A DNA stretch of 64,000 nt from Clostridiales bacterium (GTDB taxonomy: Bacteria; Bacillota; Clostridia; Oscillospirales; Oscillospiraceae): NCBI GenBank assembly GCA_022772525.1, contig JALFAD010000059.1, positions 28,490-92,489 on the forward strand. Direction: 5' to 3'. Positions 7,589 to 16,750 of the stretch are shown in pieces. Position numbers and translations under genes: made by a program. A model generated the notes under the pieces. It searched no databases and was not told the DNA's origin. It saw only the letters and a list, made by a program, of their open reading frames with translations. Positions within the stretch are counted from its first letter, which is position 1; each line of letters opens with the position of its first letter.

Positions 7589-8866
7589 ATGAACGCCGCG
7601 CAAGCCATTGAATATATCCACTCCGTCTGCTGGAAGGGAAGCATTCCCGGACTGGGGCGAACCCAGACCCTGCTGAAAAAGATGGGAAATCCGGAGAAAA
7701 AGCTGAAATTTGTTCACATCGCCGGCACCAACGGCAAGGGCAGCACCGCTGCCATGACCGCTTCCATCCTGCGCAAGGCGGGCTACCGGACAGGACTGTA
7801 CACCTCTCCCTACATCTACCACTTTCACGAGCGGATGCAGGTGGACGGCGTGGAGATCTCCGACGAGGAGCTGGCGGAGGTGACGGAATTTGTAAAGCCT
7901 CTGGCAGACTCCATGGAGGAGTCCCCCACGGAATTTGAGCTGGTTTCCTGCATTGCCTTTGAATACTTCTATCGGAAGCAATGCGACATCGTAGTGCTGG
8001 AGGTTGGCATGGGCGGCGCGCTGGATTCCACCAACGTCATTGAGGTGCCCGAAGTTGCAGTTATTACCAACATCGGCCTTGACCACACCGAGTATCTGGG
8101 TGACACCATTGAAAAAATCGCGGAAACCAAATCCGGTATCTTCAAGGAAAATGGTCATGCCGTGGTCTACCGGGGCGCGCCCTCCGTGGAGGCGGTCTTT
8201 GAGCGGGTCTGCGCCGAACGAAATGTCAGCCTGAAAAAGGCGGATTTTGACTCTCTGGTGCTCAAATCCCACACGCTGGAGGGTCAGGTCTTCGACTGCG
8301 GCAGCCGGAAAAATCTGGTGCTGCCCCTGCTGGGAGATCATCAACTGCACAATGCCGCTGTGGTGTTGTCCATTGCCGACACGCTGATCGAGGAAGGCTG
8401 GAAGATCACCGAGCAGAATATCTATGACGGCATTCGGGACGTGCGCTGGCCCGGGCGGTTTGATATCGTCTCCCGGCAGCCTCTGTTCATCATCGACGGC
8501 GGCCACAATCCCCAGTGCATTGAAGCGCTGGTGAAGAACATTCAGGATTATCTCACCGGCAAAAAAGTCGTTGCCCTCACCGGCGTGTTGGCGGATAAGG
8601 ACTACGCGGATATGTACCGCCCGGTGATGCCGCTGGTTGACCGGTTTGTGTGCATCACGCCTCCCAATCCCCGGAAACTGGAAGCGTTGAAGCTTGCCCA
8701 GTATCTCCGGGAGGTCGGAGCGGACGCCGATGCCTGTGAAACCATTGCGGAGGGTGTCAAAAAGGCCATTGAGCTGGCCGGGGAAGACGGCGTGGTGCTG
8801 TGCTTCGGCTCCCTGTACTCCATCGGAGCCATCCGGGACGCGCTGGTGGAACTGGGCAGAATCTAA
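7589..8866 (+). CDS. folC: Bifunctional folylpolyglutamate synthase / dihydrofolate synthase
   Basis: The 425-residue Mur-ligase-type enzyme has the P-loop GTNGKGST near residue 48, the TSPYIYHFHERM folate-site loop, GGALDSTN, and the NIGLDHTEYLG motif, followed by the C-terminal glutamate domain starting at RWPGRFD. It adds glutamates to folate in the cytosol, which traps the vitamin in the cell. It directly follows folT (21-base gap, AAAGGA ribosome site) under the same THF riboswitch, so uptake and retention of folate are controlled together. Confidence 0.95.
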   Translation: MNAAQAIEYIHSVCWKGSIPGLGRTQTLLKKMGNPEKKLKFVHIAGTNGKGSTAAMTASILRKAGYRTGLYTSPYIYHFHERMQVDGVEISDEELAEVTEFVKPLADSMEESPTEFELVSCIAFEYFYRKQCDIVVLEVGMGGALDSTNVIEVPEVAVITNIGLDHTEYLGDTIEKIAETKSGIFKENGHAVVYRGAPSVEAVFERVCAERNVSLKKADFDSLVLKSHTLEGQVFDCGSRKNLVLPLLGDHQLHNAAVVLSIADTLIEEGWKITEQNIYDGIRDVRWPGRFDIVSRQPLFIIDGGHNPQCIEALVKNIQDYLTGKKVVALTGVLADKDYADMYRPVMPLVDRFVCITPPNPRKLEALKLAQYLREVGADADACETIAEGVKKAIELAGEDGVVLCFGSLYSIGAIRDALVELGRI

Positions 8867-8870
8867 CAAC

Positions 8871-8900
8871 AAAGGGCGGTCAGTCGACCGCCCTTTCTCA
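8871..8900 (+). terminator. Intrinsic terminator of the folT-folC operon
   Basis: AAAGGGCGGTC / GACCGCCCTTT perfect 11-base stem with loop AGTC, followed by a short T-rich tail, 4 bases after the folC stop. Confidence 0.9.
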
Positions 8901-8940
8901 TTCTCCTTCAAACTTCTTCTTGGCCCCCGCGAATTACAAT

Positions 8941-9897
8941 TTATCTGTCTGCAACGTCAGGTCGTGCCTCAATATTTGTCTGCCGCACCAGATAGATGGG
9001 CCGGTGCTTGGTTTCCAGATAGGTCTTTGCCAGATACTGGCCTACAACGCCGATGCCCAGCATCTGAATGCCGCTGAGCAACAGCATGATACACACCAAC
9101 GAAGGCCAGCCGGAGGTGGGATCCCCGAATACCAGCGTCCGCACAATGACCACAACGATCATCACCAGTGCCAGTGCGCAGCAGATCAGGCCAAACACCG
9201 AGGAAATCACCAGCGGCGTTGTGGAGAAGGCTACGATTCCCTCGATGGCATACAGGAACAGCTTCCAGAAGCTCCACTTGGTCTCCCCGGCGACCCGCTC
9301 GATGTTCTCATACTCCAGCCACTTTTTCTTAAAACCGATCCAGCCGAAAATGCCCTTGGAGAACCGGTTGTACTCCCCCATGGACAAAATCGCCTCTACC
9401 ACCTGACGGCTCATCATCTGGAAATCCCGGGCGCCGTCCACGATCTCCGCGTCGGACATTTTGTTGATGAGCCTATAGAACATTCTGGCAAAGAAGGACC
9501 GGATCGGCGGCTCTCCCTTCCGGGTCACGCGGCGGGAACCGACGCAGTCATAGCCCTCCTCCTTGATGGAGCGGTACATTTCCGGCAGCAGTGCGGGAGG
9601 ATCCTGCAAATCCGCGTCCATGATGACCACGTAATCCCCCGTGGCGTTCTCCAGGCCCGCATAGATACCCGCCTCCTTGCCGAAGTTTCGGGAGAAGGAG
9701 ATGTACTTCACCCTGCTGTCCCGGCGGGAAAGCGCCACTATTTTCTCCAATGTTCCATCCCGGGAGCCGTCGTCGATAAACAGGAATTCAAATTCCACGC
9801 CGCGCATCTGCTCCGCTACGCTGGTGACCGCAGCGAAAAAAAGTTCCAGCGCCGGTTCCTCATTATAGCAGGGCACCGCAATTGAAATCTTATCCAT
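8941..9897 (-). CDS. Family 2 glycosyltransferase, polyprenyl-phosphate type (GtrB/DPM1-like)
   Basis: The 318-residue protein starts with IAVPCYNEEPALELFF, contains the nucleotide-sugar motif DADLQDPP, a QMMSR region and the KWSFWKLF amphipathic stretch, and ends with two long membrane helices. This architecture is that of GtrB-like enzymes, which load a sugar from UDP- or GDP-sugar onto undecaprenyl phosphate at the inner membrane face. The divergent neighbour at 10028 is a large polytopic protein that could be the GT-C enzyme using the lipid-linked sugar. Sugar and acceptor are not visible. Confidence 0.88.
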   Translation of the reverse strand: MDKISIAVPCYNEEPALELFFAAVTSVAEQMRGVEFEFLFIDDGSRDGTLEKIVALSRRDSRVKYISFSRNFGKEAGIYAGLENATGDYVVIMDADLQDPPALLPEMYRSIKEEGYDCVGSRRVTRKGEPPIRSFFARMFYRLINKMSDAEIVDGARDFQMMSRQVVEAILSMGEYNRFSKGIFGWIGFKKKWLEYENIERVAGETKWSFWKLFLYAIEGIVAFSTTPLVISSVFGLICCALALVMIVVVIVRTLVFGDPTSGWPSLVCIMLLLSGIQMLGIGVVGQYLAKTYLETKHRPIYLVRQTNIEARPDVADR

Positions 9898-9972
9898 GCT
9901 CTTTCACCCTTTCCGCGTTTTTTGTATTATACATCCGTTCTCACCCTTTGGCAACACGGAGGGCGAAAATAC

Positions 9973-10001
9973 TTGACAAACCGTGAGAAATGTTTTATCC
10001 T
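9973..10001 (+). promoter_or_regulatory. Sigma-A promoter of the polytopic membrane protein gene
   Basis: Consensus TTGACA (9973-9978) and TATCCT (9996-10001), 17-base spacer, 26 bases before the start codon. Confidence 0.7.
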
Positions 10002-10027
10002 TTTTTAGGCTGAAAGGAGAATACTTT

Positions 10028-11536
10028 ATGGAGAAAAAGGCTCAAAAGCTGCCTTACGGCGCTTTCTTTCTATTGATTTTCGCGTTTCTCTTCGTCTGGT
10101 TTACCAGAATACACCCTCTGATTCCCTTTGATGGAGATGACTGGTCCTATCTTGCGTATGCCCGTCTTGCCACTCCCATCTGGGGCGAATGGAATCCATC
10201 AAAGGTGTTTCCCGAGGTTCTGTATCCCTTTTTTGCCACCATCGCGGCGCATGCCCTGACACCCCTTACCGGAGATTACATCACAGCCCAGACAATCATG
10301 CACGCGTTCGTGGTCAGCGCCGCCATTACCGGATACCTGTGGTGCTTCGCCTGCCTGATGCGCAGAGTATTCTCCTGTTCCCGGGCAACCACCGCAATTC
10401 TCTCTGTTCTCTTCTTTGCTCTGCATTTTCTGGTCTTCCGTACGGAGGAAGAAAACAACCTGTATCTTTTCCACTGCGTCTCGGTAAACTGCTACTATAA
10501 CTATCTGCTCCCGATGCTGCTCAACGCCTCCTGTGTCATGCTTCTTCTGGCAAACCCCAGGGCGGACGCGTTCCTGCGCACCGGAAGGCCGGAAATCATT
10601 GGTCTCGTATATGTGATTGTCTATCTGGCAATCTTCTCCAGTCTGCCCGCCAGCGGCATTCTCGCGGCACACGCCGGGAGCTGTCTTCTGCTGGAACTGA
10701 TTCGTCAGAGGAAACACTTCCGATTCCGGGCATTTCTGCGGGATAACTGCTTCCATGCCGGAATTCTCGCCGCATGGCTGATCAGCGCGGTATTTGAGCT
10801 GAGCGGCGGCCGCGCCGGAAGCGCCATGGCTGGCGGCTCCCTCCTGAGCCGACTGCATCAGACCTGTTTTCTGCTAAAAACCGCGCTGCTGGAAAGTAAC
10901 CGGCTTTTCCTTGTTTTCTCCGGCATCGTGGTGCTCGCCGCCATGGTGTGTATGCTGTTCAGCGGCGGCGTCCGCAGTCTGGAACCGAAGCTGGCTTCGG
11001 TTCTGGGAACCATCCTGATCTCTACAGCCGCGGTTTTCGTCTACATGATTCTGCTCTGCGCCGCAGTGGGCCCGGCAAAGATCTCCGCCTGCGAGTATCT
11101 TTTCGTAATCTATTTTCACATTCTTCTACTGGTGCTGCTGGCGCTGGGGTATCTGGTGGGACGCTTTCCCAAGCTGATGCTGGTTCTGCCGCTGCTTACC
11201 CTGTTTCTTGTCTCCAGCATTAACACCGGAGGGAACACCTTCCGGGATTCCAACACCTGTGAGCTGCCCGCTGAAACGTGCGGCGCGCTCAGCCGGTACA
11301 TTGTAGGGCAGTTTCAGGCTGCTGATGCCGCTGGCAGGCAGGAGATGACACTGTACGTCCCCCAATTTACCGCCGACCCCGAGACGGAGGATAACTGGCC
11401 CTGCAGTCTGTTCCTGATGCAGCGCATTCCCGGCACGCTGTATGCCCACGGGATAACCAGTCAGCGAATCGACATTGCCATCGTGGTTGATCCCGCTGTG
11501 AACCGCCTGCTCCATATTCCACTGCCAGATAAATAA
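10028..11536 (+). CDS. Polytopic membrane protein, probable GT-C type glycosyltransferase (DUF6056-like)
   Basis: The 502-residue product has about 11 hydrophobic helices and a short hydrophilic C-terminal domain. An acidic GDDWSYL motif follows the first helix at the outer face, a place where GT-C enzymes keep catalytic Asp residues. No family name can be given with certainty; DUF6056-like proteins with a similar FDGDDW start are the nearest I recognise. The ATG at 10028 is preferred over an in-frame start at 9983 because AAAGGAG precedes it. It is divergent from a GtrB-like gene and may use its lipid-linked sugar. Confidence 0.65.
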   Translation: MEKKAQKLPYGAFFLLIFAFLFVWFTRIHPLIPFDGDDWSYLAYARLATPIWGEWNPSKVFPEVLYPFFATIAAHALTPLTGDYITAQTIMHAFVVSAAITGYLWCFACLMRRVFSCSRATTAILSVLFFALHFLVFRTEEENNLYLFHCVSVNCYYNYLLPMLLNASCVMLLLANPRADAFLRTGRPEIIGLVYVIVYLAIFSSLPASGILAAHAGSCLLLELIRQRKHFRFRAFLRDNCFHAGILAAWLISAVFELSGGRAGSAMAGGSLLSRLHQTCFLLKTALLESNRLFLVFSGIVVLAAMVCMLFSGGVRSLEPKLASVLGTILISTAAVFVYMILLCAAVGPAKISACEYLFVIYFHILLLVLLALGYLVGRFPKLMLVLPLLTLFLVSSINTGGNTFRDSNTCELPAETCGALSRYIVGQFQAADAAGRQEMTLYVPQFTADPETEDNWPCSLFLMQRIPGTLYAHGITSQRIDIAIVVDPAVNRLLHIPLPDK

Positions 11537-11542
11537 CGGAAT

Positions 11543-11585
11543 TCCCCCTGTTTACCAGCTTTTTCGGCAAACAGGGGGATTTTTA
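11543..11585. terminator. Intrinsic terminator between convergent genes
   Basis: TCCCCCTGTTT / AAACAGGGGGA stem with a 15-base loop and a T-run on the plus strand; A-rich DNA on the other side is weaker for the minus-strand gene that ends at 11583. Confidence 0.8.
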
Positions 11586-12110
11586 TTCTCTTTGGTACAG
11601 TTTTTGCAGCAGTTTCCGCATTGGTTCAAACAGCAGCAGCGCCAGAATAAAGTTACCGGCGCAGTGGGCAATGTCAAAGGGAATGCCGGACACCCACCGG
11701 GTCAGCGCATAGGAAAAGCCGCCGATAAACACATCCACAATGCCGCACAGCGCGCCGAATGACAGCCCGAAGCCGCCGGACAGCAGCGCCCAGCCCAGTC
11801 TGCCCTGCATCCGGCGTAGGCAATACGCCGCCACGCCCAGCACCGCCCAGATATACAGGTAATTGATGTTCCACAGGCTGATTCCGTAGAACAAAACCTC
11901 CAGCAGCACATACAGGTAGACGGGATAGACCCACTTTTTTCCGAACACCACCGCGAAAAGCATAACGCACAGGCTCACCGGCTCGATATTCGGCAGAAAG
12001 CTCATCACATACTTTGCCGCGAAGGTCATAGCCCCCAGCACCGCGAACAGCACCAGTTCCCGGACGGTCAGCTTACCCAATGGTGTACACCAGCCGGAAG
12101 CTGTCCCCAT
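11583..12110 (-). CDS. ECF transporter S component, possible cobalamin/corrinoid type
   Basis: About 165-175 residues with five or six hydrophobic helices; KLTVRELVLFAVLGAM at the start and NIEPVSLCVMLFAVVFG fit ECF substrate-binding subunits. The start is uncertain: ATG 12110 has no spaced ribosome site, and a TTG at 12080, eight bases into the overlap with the previous gene's stop, gives a more typical N-terminus. Translation is probably coupled to the upstream DUF4430 gene. That partnership suggests uptake of a corrinoid or similar ligand, because DUF4430 resembles the C-terminal domain of intrinsic factor and transcobalamin; this substrate call is inference. Confidence 0.75.
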   Translation of the reverse strand: MGTASGWCTPLGKLTVRELVLFAVLGAMTFAAKYVMSFLPNIEPVSLCVMLFAVVFGKKWVYPVYLYVLLEVLFYGISLWNINYLYIWAVLGVAAYCLRRMQGRLGWALLSGGFGLSFGALCGIVDVFIGGFSYALTRWVSGIPFDIAHCAGNFILALLLFEPMRKLLQKLYQRE

Positions 12111-12465
12111 CCTTCACCGGGGTGGAATCCGCGCCGGTGACGGCATAGTCCTCCCCCACGTACAGCGCCCAGTAGCTCTGGTTCTCATTCCAGTCCGCCT
12201 TTTCACCGTCCACCGCAGAAATGGTCAGGCCATAGGGGCCGTCCTCGCCCTCCACCAGGCCTTCCGCCAGCAGAACAGGGCCCAGATATTCCGCATCGGT
12301 GTGATACTGGAACTGTTTCTCGCTGCCATCGGCGTGAACCACCGTCACGCTTATGGTCTTGGCGCCCGCTTCCGTTGTGGGACGGGCCGCAAAATATACG
12401 CCTGCCAGAATGGCTGCCAGCGCCACCAGCACAGCCGCCGCAATCAAGGTCTTCTTATTTTTCAA
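12073..12465 (-). CDS. DUF4430 (transcobalamin-like) membrane-anchored protein
   Basis: The 130-residue protein has an N-terminal membrane anchor or signal (residues 7-27) and one extracellular DUF4430 domain with HTDAEYLGPVLLAEGLV, NENQSYWALYVG and DGDSFRLVYTIG, all typical of this fold. The start is TTG at 12465, eight bases after GGGAGG; the nearby ATG at 12472 runs straight into a stop. It overlaps the ECF S-component gene, so it probably captures the ligand outside the membrane and hands it over. Confidence 0.85.
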   Translation of the reverse strand: MKNKKTLIAAAVLVALAAILAGVYFAARPTTEAGAKTISVTVVHADGSEKQFQYHTDAEYLGPVLLAEGLVEGEDGPYGLTISAVDGEKADWNENQSYWALYVGEDYAVTGADSTPVKDGDSFRLVYTIG

Positions 12466-12486
12466 AACACATTCCTCCCTTTCTGC

Positions 12487-13113
12487 TCAGCAGCACAGAA
12501 ACATCCCCCGTCCGCCGCAGCAGAACAGGTTTACCAGGTAGCACAGGCACAGGTTCATGCAGGGGTTGCCGCCCATGGAAAAGCCACGGAAGTTTCCGGC
12601 GGTCTGGCGGTAGTCCGCGCCGCCGTGTTCCATGCGGTTCAGGGCGTTCAGGTACTCCGGGTTGTTCGGATCCATACTCACCGCCCGGCGGATGTGCTCC
12701 ATAGCTGTAACCTGATTGCCCAGCCCGTCATTGGCAAGGGCGCTGAGGTAGTACCACCGGGCGTCCCGCTGGGTAGCATTGTCCAGCGTATTCAGTGCCT
12801 CCTGGAACCTGCCAAAGCGGATGTACTGAGCGGCTGCCTGCTGATACTGGTCGTCGTTCGACTCAGGCCTGCTCTGCTGGCGGTAGCCGCCGAAGGGATC
12901 GTAGCCGTAGCCGCCGGGCTGAGGCTGGGCCTTCTCCGGGTTCTTGATCTGCTCGTAGGCAGCGTTGACCTCCTGCATTTTGCGGGCTGCCTCCTGATCT
13001 CCGGGGTTCAGGTCGGGGTGGTATTTCTTTGCCAGCTTTCGATATGCCTGCTTGATTTCTTCGTCAGTGGCGTCACGGCTGATGCCCAGAACCTTATACG
13101 GATCGTCAATCAT
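12487..13113 (-). CDS. J-domain protein with TPR-like C-terminus
   Basis: The 208-residue product has an N-terminal J domain (residues 3-70) with the HPD tripeptide at 32-34, so it can stimulate an Hsp70. There is no Gly/Phe zinc-finger set of classical DnaJ. Residues 105-180 form two helix-turn-helix repeats of TPR character ([19 protein letters not shown]). The last 20 residues are unusually rich in Cys and hydrophobic residues ([16 protein letters not shown]), perhaps a metal or membrane contact. Its start overlaps the stop of the DUF5685 gene by 8 bases, so the two are translationally linked. Confidence 0.88.
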   Translation of the reverse strand: MIDDPYKVLGISRDATDEEIKQAYRKLAKKYHPDLNPGDQEAARKMQEVNAAYEQIKNPEKAQPQPGGYGYDPFGGYRQQSRPESNDDQYQQAAAQYIRFGRFQEALNTLDNATQRDARWYYLSALANDGLGNQVTAMEHIRRAVSMDPNNPEYLNALNRMEHGGADYRQTAGNFRGFSMGGNPCMNLCLCYLVNLFCCGGRGMFLCC

Positions 13114-13933
13114 GGCGTTCCTCCTCTTTTCGCTTTCCTCTGTAGTTTACCCAAACGCCGCTGTAGAGAATATTGTCAAGCAACTGCTTGTCCTGCACCA
13201 GTGGCAGCTTTTCAAATTCCGCCGTGCACCGGCCCATGGTCAGCACCAGATAGTCCTCCCACCGGGCCCAGTTTTTTTCCTCGCCCCGGGCAAGGAAGGG
13301 GTTATATTTCCCCCTGCGCTTGTCCTTATCATAGTCCAGTTCCGCGTCCAGCAGATAGATAAACCGTCCCAGTGCGTTGCCCATTTTTCGCAGGATTGGC
13401 GCCCACCAATCCTCCCGCACCACCAGCAGCTCCCCCATCAGCTCGCCGAAAGCCCCTGCCGGCTGGTCCGGGTTGGGGCAGTTTTCCTTTTCCAGCGCCG
13501 ACAGCTCGTCAATGCTCTTTTTGATTGCCTGGCACTGACGGGGCCAGCGGCTTTCGATGTCGGGCAGATGGGGTTCGTAGGCCTGCGCCATCCATTTTGC
13601 CGTCCGTTTCCCGTCATCCTGCCAGTCATCCAGACAGTTATAGTAGGCCAGCGCCACATTCATGTCCGCCGCGTAACGGATATAGTCGTTGTCCAGCCAG
13701 TCCCGCCGGGTGATGGGATGGAGGGCGCAGCTGTTTTTGCCGCTGTCCTCCTCCGGCTCGTACAGGCTCATCAGCAGCAGCGCCAGAAACGCCATATCGT
13801 AGCTCAATCCCAGCCGGGACAGCTGTCCGGACTGCTCCCGAATCCGGCGGCAGATACCGCAGTACACCGCGCTGTAGCGGCGCTGCTGCTCTTTTGTCAG
13901 CTCCCGAAGGCTGGCCGTTACATAACCAAACAT
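13106..13933 (-). CDS. DUF5685 family protein
   Basis: This 275-residue helical protein begins [12 protein letters not shown] and has the [18 protein letters not shown] block and the [17 protein letters not shown] stretch that mark DUF5685. YCGIC and a later HPI segment could bind metal. No reaction is known. It immediately precedes a J-domain gene with an 8-base overlap, which suggests it may be a client or partner of that cochaperone. The start follows AAAAGGAGGGG. Confidence 0.82.
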   Translation of the reverse strand: MFGYVTASLRELTKEQQRRYSAVYCGICRRIREQSGQLSRLGLSYDMAFLALLLMSLYEPEEDSGKNSCALHPITRRDWLDNDYIRYAADMNVALAYYNCLDDWQDDGKRTAKWMAQAYEPHLPDIESRWPRQCQAIKKSIDELSALEKENCPNPDQPAGAFGELMGELLVVREDWWAPILRKMGNALGRFIYLLDAELDYDKDKRRGKYNPFLARGEEKNWARWEDYLVLTMGRCTAEFEKLPLVQDKQLLDNILYSGVWVNYRGKRKEEERHD

Positions 13934-14012
13934 ACCATTCCCCTCCTTTTGGGGATAATCTTACCGAAATTGTGTGAACAGAACGTAAACACCCCAAAAA
14001 TTTACAATTTTT

Positions 14013-14837
14013 TCACTGCTGATTCAGGTAGTGATTCAGCGCGCCGCCGTAAAACAGGATGCTCAGGCAGCAGTACAGCCACAGCATTCCCAGCGCCACC
14101 GCGTAAATCGACCCAAAAATGTTGGAATAGCTGTTGAAATTTTCCACGTAAATGGAGAAAAGGTCGGAAAACACCAGCCAGCCGATGGAGGACAAGATAC
14201 CGCCCGGCAAACTGTCCGCAAAGCGGTTGCGCTGGTTGGGCAGAACCATGAACATCAGCGTGAAAATCAGGCTCTGCAGAATTAACAGAAAGAAAAAGCG
14301 CAGATCAATCAGATCCATCAGAAAAATCACGACTCCGTTGTCCACCATGCTCAGCCAGCCCAGAAGGGTATTGCCGAACACGTGCAGAAACAATGTCAGC
14401 AGCAGCACCAGCCCAAAGAGGAAGGTATACACTACGCTGATGCCCCGGGTGTAGAGCCAGCCCCGATCCTCCCAAACGTCATACACCGCGTTCAGTCCCC
14501 GCAGCAGGCCGAACACGCCCCGGCTGGCAGACCACAGCGCCGTCAGAGCAGACAGGCCCAGCACCGTGCCGGTGGAATTGGCCCAGGTGCTGTAGACCAG
14601 CTCCTCCACCGTATCCGTCAGCGCATGGGGCAGGAAAGCGTCTATCAGCGCCACCAGTGTCTCCACCTGGATGCCCGTAAACCGCAGAATGCTCAGGAGC
14701 ATCAGCAGCGCCGGGAAGACAGACAGAATGATAAAATATCCGGCATAGGCCGCGTGCAGCGGGATCTGTTTTTCCCGGATCGAGAGATATGCGTCCACGG
14801 CTTTTCCGATCAGACCGCCTTTGGGAATTTTACTCAT
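14013..14837 (-). CDS. YihY/BrkB family inner-membrane protein
   Basis: The 274-residue protein has six hydrophobic segments and the family hallmarks LHAAYAGYFIILSVFPAL at the N-terminus, the SASRGVFGLLRGLNAVY stretch in the middle and YSNIFGSIYAVALGMLW near the end. The function of this widespread family is unsettled. The start chosen is the second in-frame ATG (14837) because GGGGG lies six bases before it; the ATG at 14855 has no ribosome site. Confidence 0.88.
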   Translation of the reverse strand: MSKIPKGGLIGKAVDAYLSIREKQIPLHAAYAGYFIILSVFPALLMLLSILRFTGIQVETLVALIDAFLPHALTDTVEELVYSTWANSTGTVLGLSALTALWSASRGVFGLLRGLNAVYDVWEDRGWLYTRGISVVYTFLFGLVLLLTLFLHVFGNTLLGWLSMVDNGVVIFLMDLIDLRFFFLLILQSLIFTLMFMVLPNQRNRFADSLPGGILSSIGWLVFSDLFSIYVENFNSYSNIFGSIYAVALGMLWLYCCLSILFYGGALNHYLNQQ

Positions 14838-14930
14838 CCGATTCCCCCATTTCACGAAAAGGACACAGCCCGCCGCCTTCTTTGGCAGCGGGCTGACCGA
14901 TTATCACGAAATATGTGAAATTGAAACCAA

Positions 14931-15093
14931 TGGAAGCTCTGATGAAGCCGACAAGAGCTGGCAGCGGAAGATTTTGGCACAGGCGAAAGCTTGGAAAGCA
15001 GAGGAATACTTTGTGTATTTCCTGCTTTTCAAGCTGCGCGGCTGGGGCAAAAGATTCGCTGCCCAGCCGCAGGCGGTTTCGTCAGAGTTTCCA
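14931..15093. repeat. Hairpin-forming intergenic repeat, family 1, copy A (163 bp)
   Basis: Ends are TGGAAGCTCTGA and TCAGAGTTTCCA, an 11-of-12 inverted repeat. Inside, the segment CTTGGAAAGCAG...GTATTTCCTGCTTTTCAAG forms a second stem and GCGGCTGGGGC / GCCCAGCCGC a third. It shares order and sequence (GCGGCTGGGGCAAAAG, AGAGGAATACTTTGTGTATTT) with copies at 23214 and 44308 and, in short form, at 28366. Confidence 0.85.
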
Positions 15094-15100
15094 TAAAATA

Positions 15101-16732
15101 TTATTCCGCGGAAATCAGATAGTAGTACACCGGCTGACCGCCGCTGAGCAGATTTACGTCCGCATTGGGGCAGATGTCCGCGAAGATGTCCGCCGCCTTC
15201 TGGGCATGCTTCTCCTTCACGTCCTCGCCGTAGTAGATGGTGACGTACTCCTTGCCCTCGTCCCGAACCTTCTCCGCCAGAGATTTCAGCAGCACCTTTA
15301 TGTCCCGGCTGGTGCCGAAGAGCTGGCTGCCGTAGAGGGCCAGATAATCGCCCTCGTGGATGTCGTAGCCGTCAAAGTCAGAGTTCCGGGCGGCGTAGGT
15401 GATCTGCATGGTGTCCACGGCGCCCAGCGCCTCGGTCAGCGCATCGGTATTCTCCTCCACACTGCCCTCGGGATTGAAGCCCAGCATGGCGGTGACGCCC
15501 TGGGGTACGGTTTTGGAGGGAATCACCACCACGTGCTTGGGAGTCAACGCATCCACCTGCTCTGCCGCCATGATGATGTTCTTGTTGTTGGGCAGGACGA
15601 ATACGGTCTCCGCGGGAACACGGTTGACCGCCTCCAGAATATCCTGGGTGCTGGGGTTCATGGTCTGACCGCCGGAAATGATCTGGTCAACGCCCAGATT
15701 GAGGAACACATCCGCAAGGCCCGCGCCGGCGCAGACGGAAACCACGCCCATAGCCTTTTCCGGCTCGGCAATCTTGGGCTCCTTCTCGCTTTCGGTCATG
15801 ACCTTCTCGGTGTGCTGCAGACGCATATTCTCGATTTTCACGGTGACAAAGGAGCCGTAGGTCAGAGCCTCACTCAGCGCCTTGCCGGGATCGTTGGTAT
15901 GCACGTGCACCTTGATGATCTCATCGTCGTCCACAAGCACCAGACTGTCGCCCAGCTGGCTGAGGAAGGCGCGCAAATCCTCGGGATTCTTGTCGTTCTC
16001 CCGGTCAATGATGAACTCGGTGCAGTAGGTAAAGGTGATGTCCTCGGTGTTAAAGTCGGAGAAATCCGCCGCTTCCTTCACGGCGGTGCCTTCGCCGGCG
16101 CTCTCCAGAACCACGTCCTCACCCTGCATGGAAGACAGCATGGCTTCCAGCGCGGTGACCCAGCCCTTGCCGCCGGCGTCCACGACGCCAGCCTTCTTCA
16201 AAACGGGATTCTGGTTCACGGTGTTGGCCAGCGCTGCCTTCGCTTCCTCAATGGCGGCTGCCTGAACGAACTCGATGAAGTTATTCTCCTGCGCCGCGTC
16301 CTGTGCCTTAGCGGCAGCCAGACGGGCCACGGTCAGAATGGTGCCCTCGGCGGGCTTCATAACCGCCTTGTAGGCGGCATCCACGCCCTCCTGCAGAGCT
16401 TCGGCCCACAGCACGCCGTCGCAGTACTCCAGCCCCTTCAGCTTCCGGGAAATGCCCCGGAACAGCAGGGACAGGATCACGCCGGAGTTACCCCGGGCGC
16501 CCCGCAGCATGGCGGAAGCGGCGATTTTCGCGGCAGTCCCCAGGTCCGGATCCTCCGCCTTGCGAAGGTCGGAAGCGGCGGCGTTGATGGTCATGGACAT
16601 ATTTGTGCCGGTGTCGCCGTCGGGAACCGGGAATACATTCAGCTCGTTCAAAGCCTGCTTATTGATCTCTATGGCAGCTGCCGCGCTGATAATCATTCTG
16701 CGCAGATCAGCGCCACCCACAGTTTGTTTCAA
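15101..16732 (-). CDS. fakA: DAK2-domain fatty acid kinase subunit (FakA/YloV-like)
   Basis: The 543-residue protein starts with a DhaL-type nucleotide-binding domain (residues 1-200) with the metal motif VPDGDTGTNMSMT at 37-49 and SAMLRGARGNSGVI. The middle and C-terminal domains (CTEFIID, VGDSLVLVDDDEIIKVHVHT-like block) match FakA, which phosphorylates fatty acids bound to a DegV-type FakB partner; no FakB is nearby. The start is TTG at 16732, eight bases after GGAGG. It follows the Gls24 gene by 18 bases, the conserved YloU-YloV arrangement of Firmicutes. Confidence 0.9.
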   Translation of the reverse strand: MKQTVGGADLRRMIISAAAAIEINKQALNELNVFPVPDGDTGTNMSMTINAAASDLRKAEDPDLGTAAKIAASAMLRGARGNSGVILSLLFRGISRKLKGLEYCDGVLWAEALQEGVDAAYKAVMKPAEGTILTVARLAAAKAQDAAQENNFIEFVQAAAIEEAKAALANTVNQNPVLKKAGVVDAGGKGWVTALEAMLSSMQGEDVVLESAGEGTAVKEAADFSDFNTEDITFTYCTEFIIDRENDKNPEDLRAFLSQLGDSLVLVDDDEIIKVHVHTNDPGKALSEALTYGSFVTVKIENMRLQHTEKVMTESEKEPKIAEPEKAMGVVSVCAGAGLADVFLNLGVDQIISGGQTMNPSTQDILEAVNRVPAETVFVLPNNKNIIMAAEQVDALTPKHVVVIPSKTVPQGVTAMLGFNPEGSVEENTDALTEALGAVDTMQITYAARNSDFDGYDIHEGDYLALYGSQLFGTSRDIKVLLKSLAEKVRDEGKEYVTIYYGEDVKEKHAQKAADIFADICPNADVNLLSGGQPVYYYLISAE

Positions 16733-16750
16733 TTTTTTTACCTCCGATAC

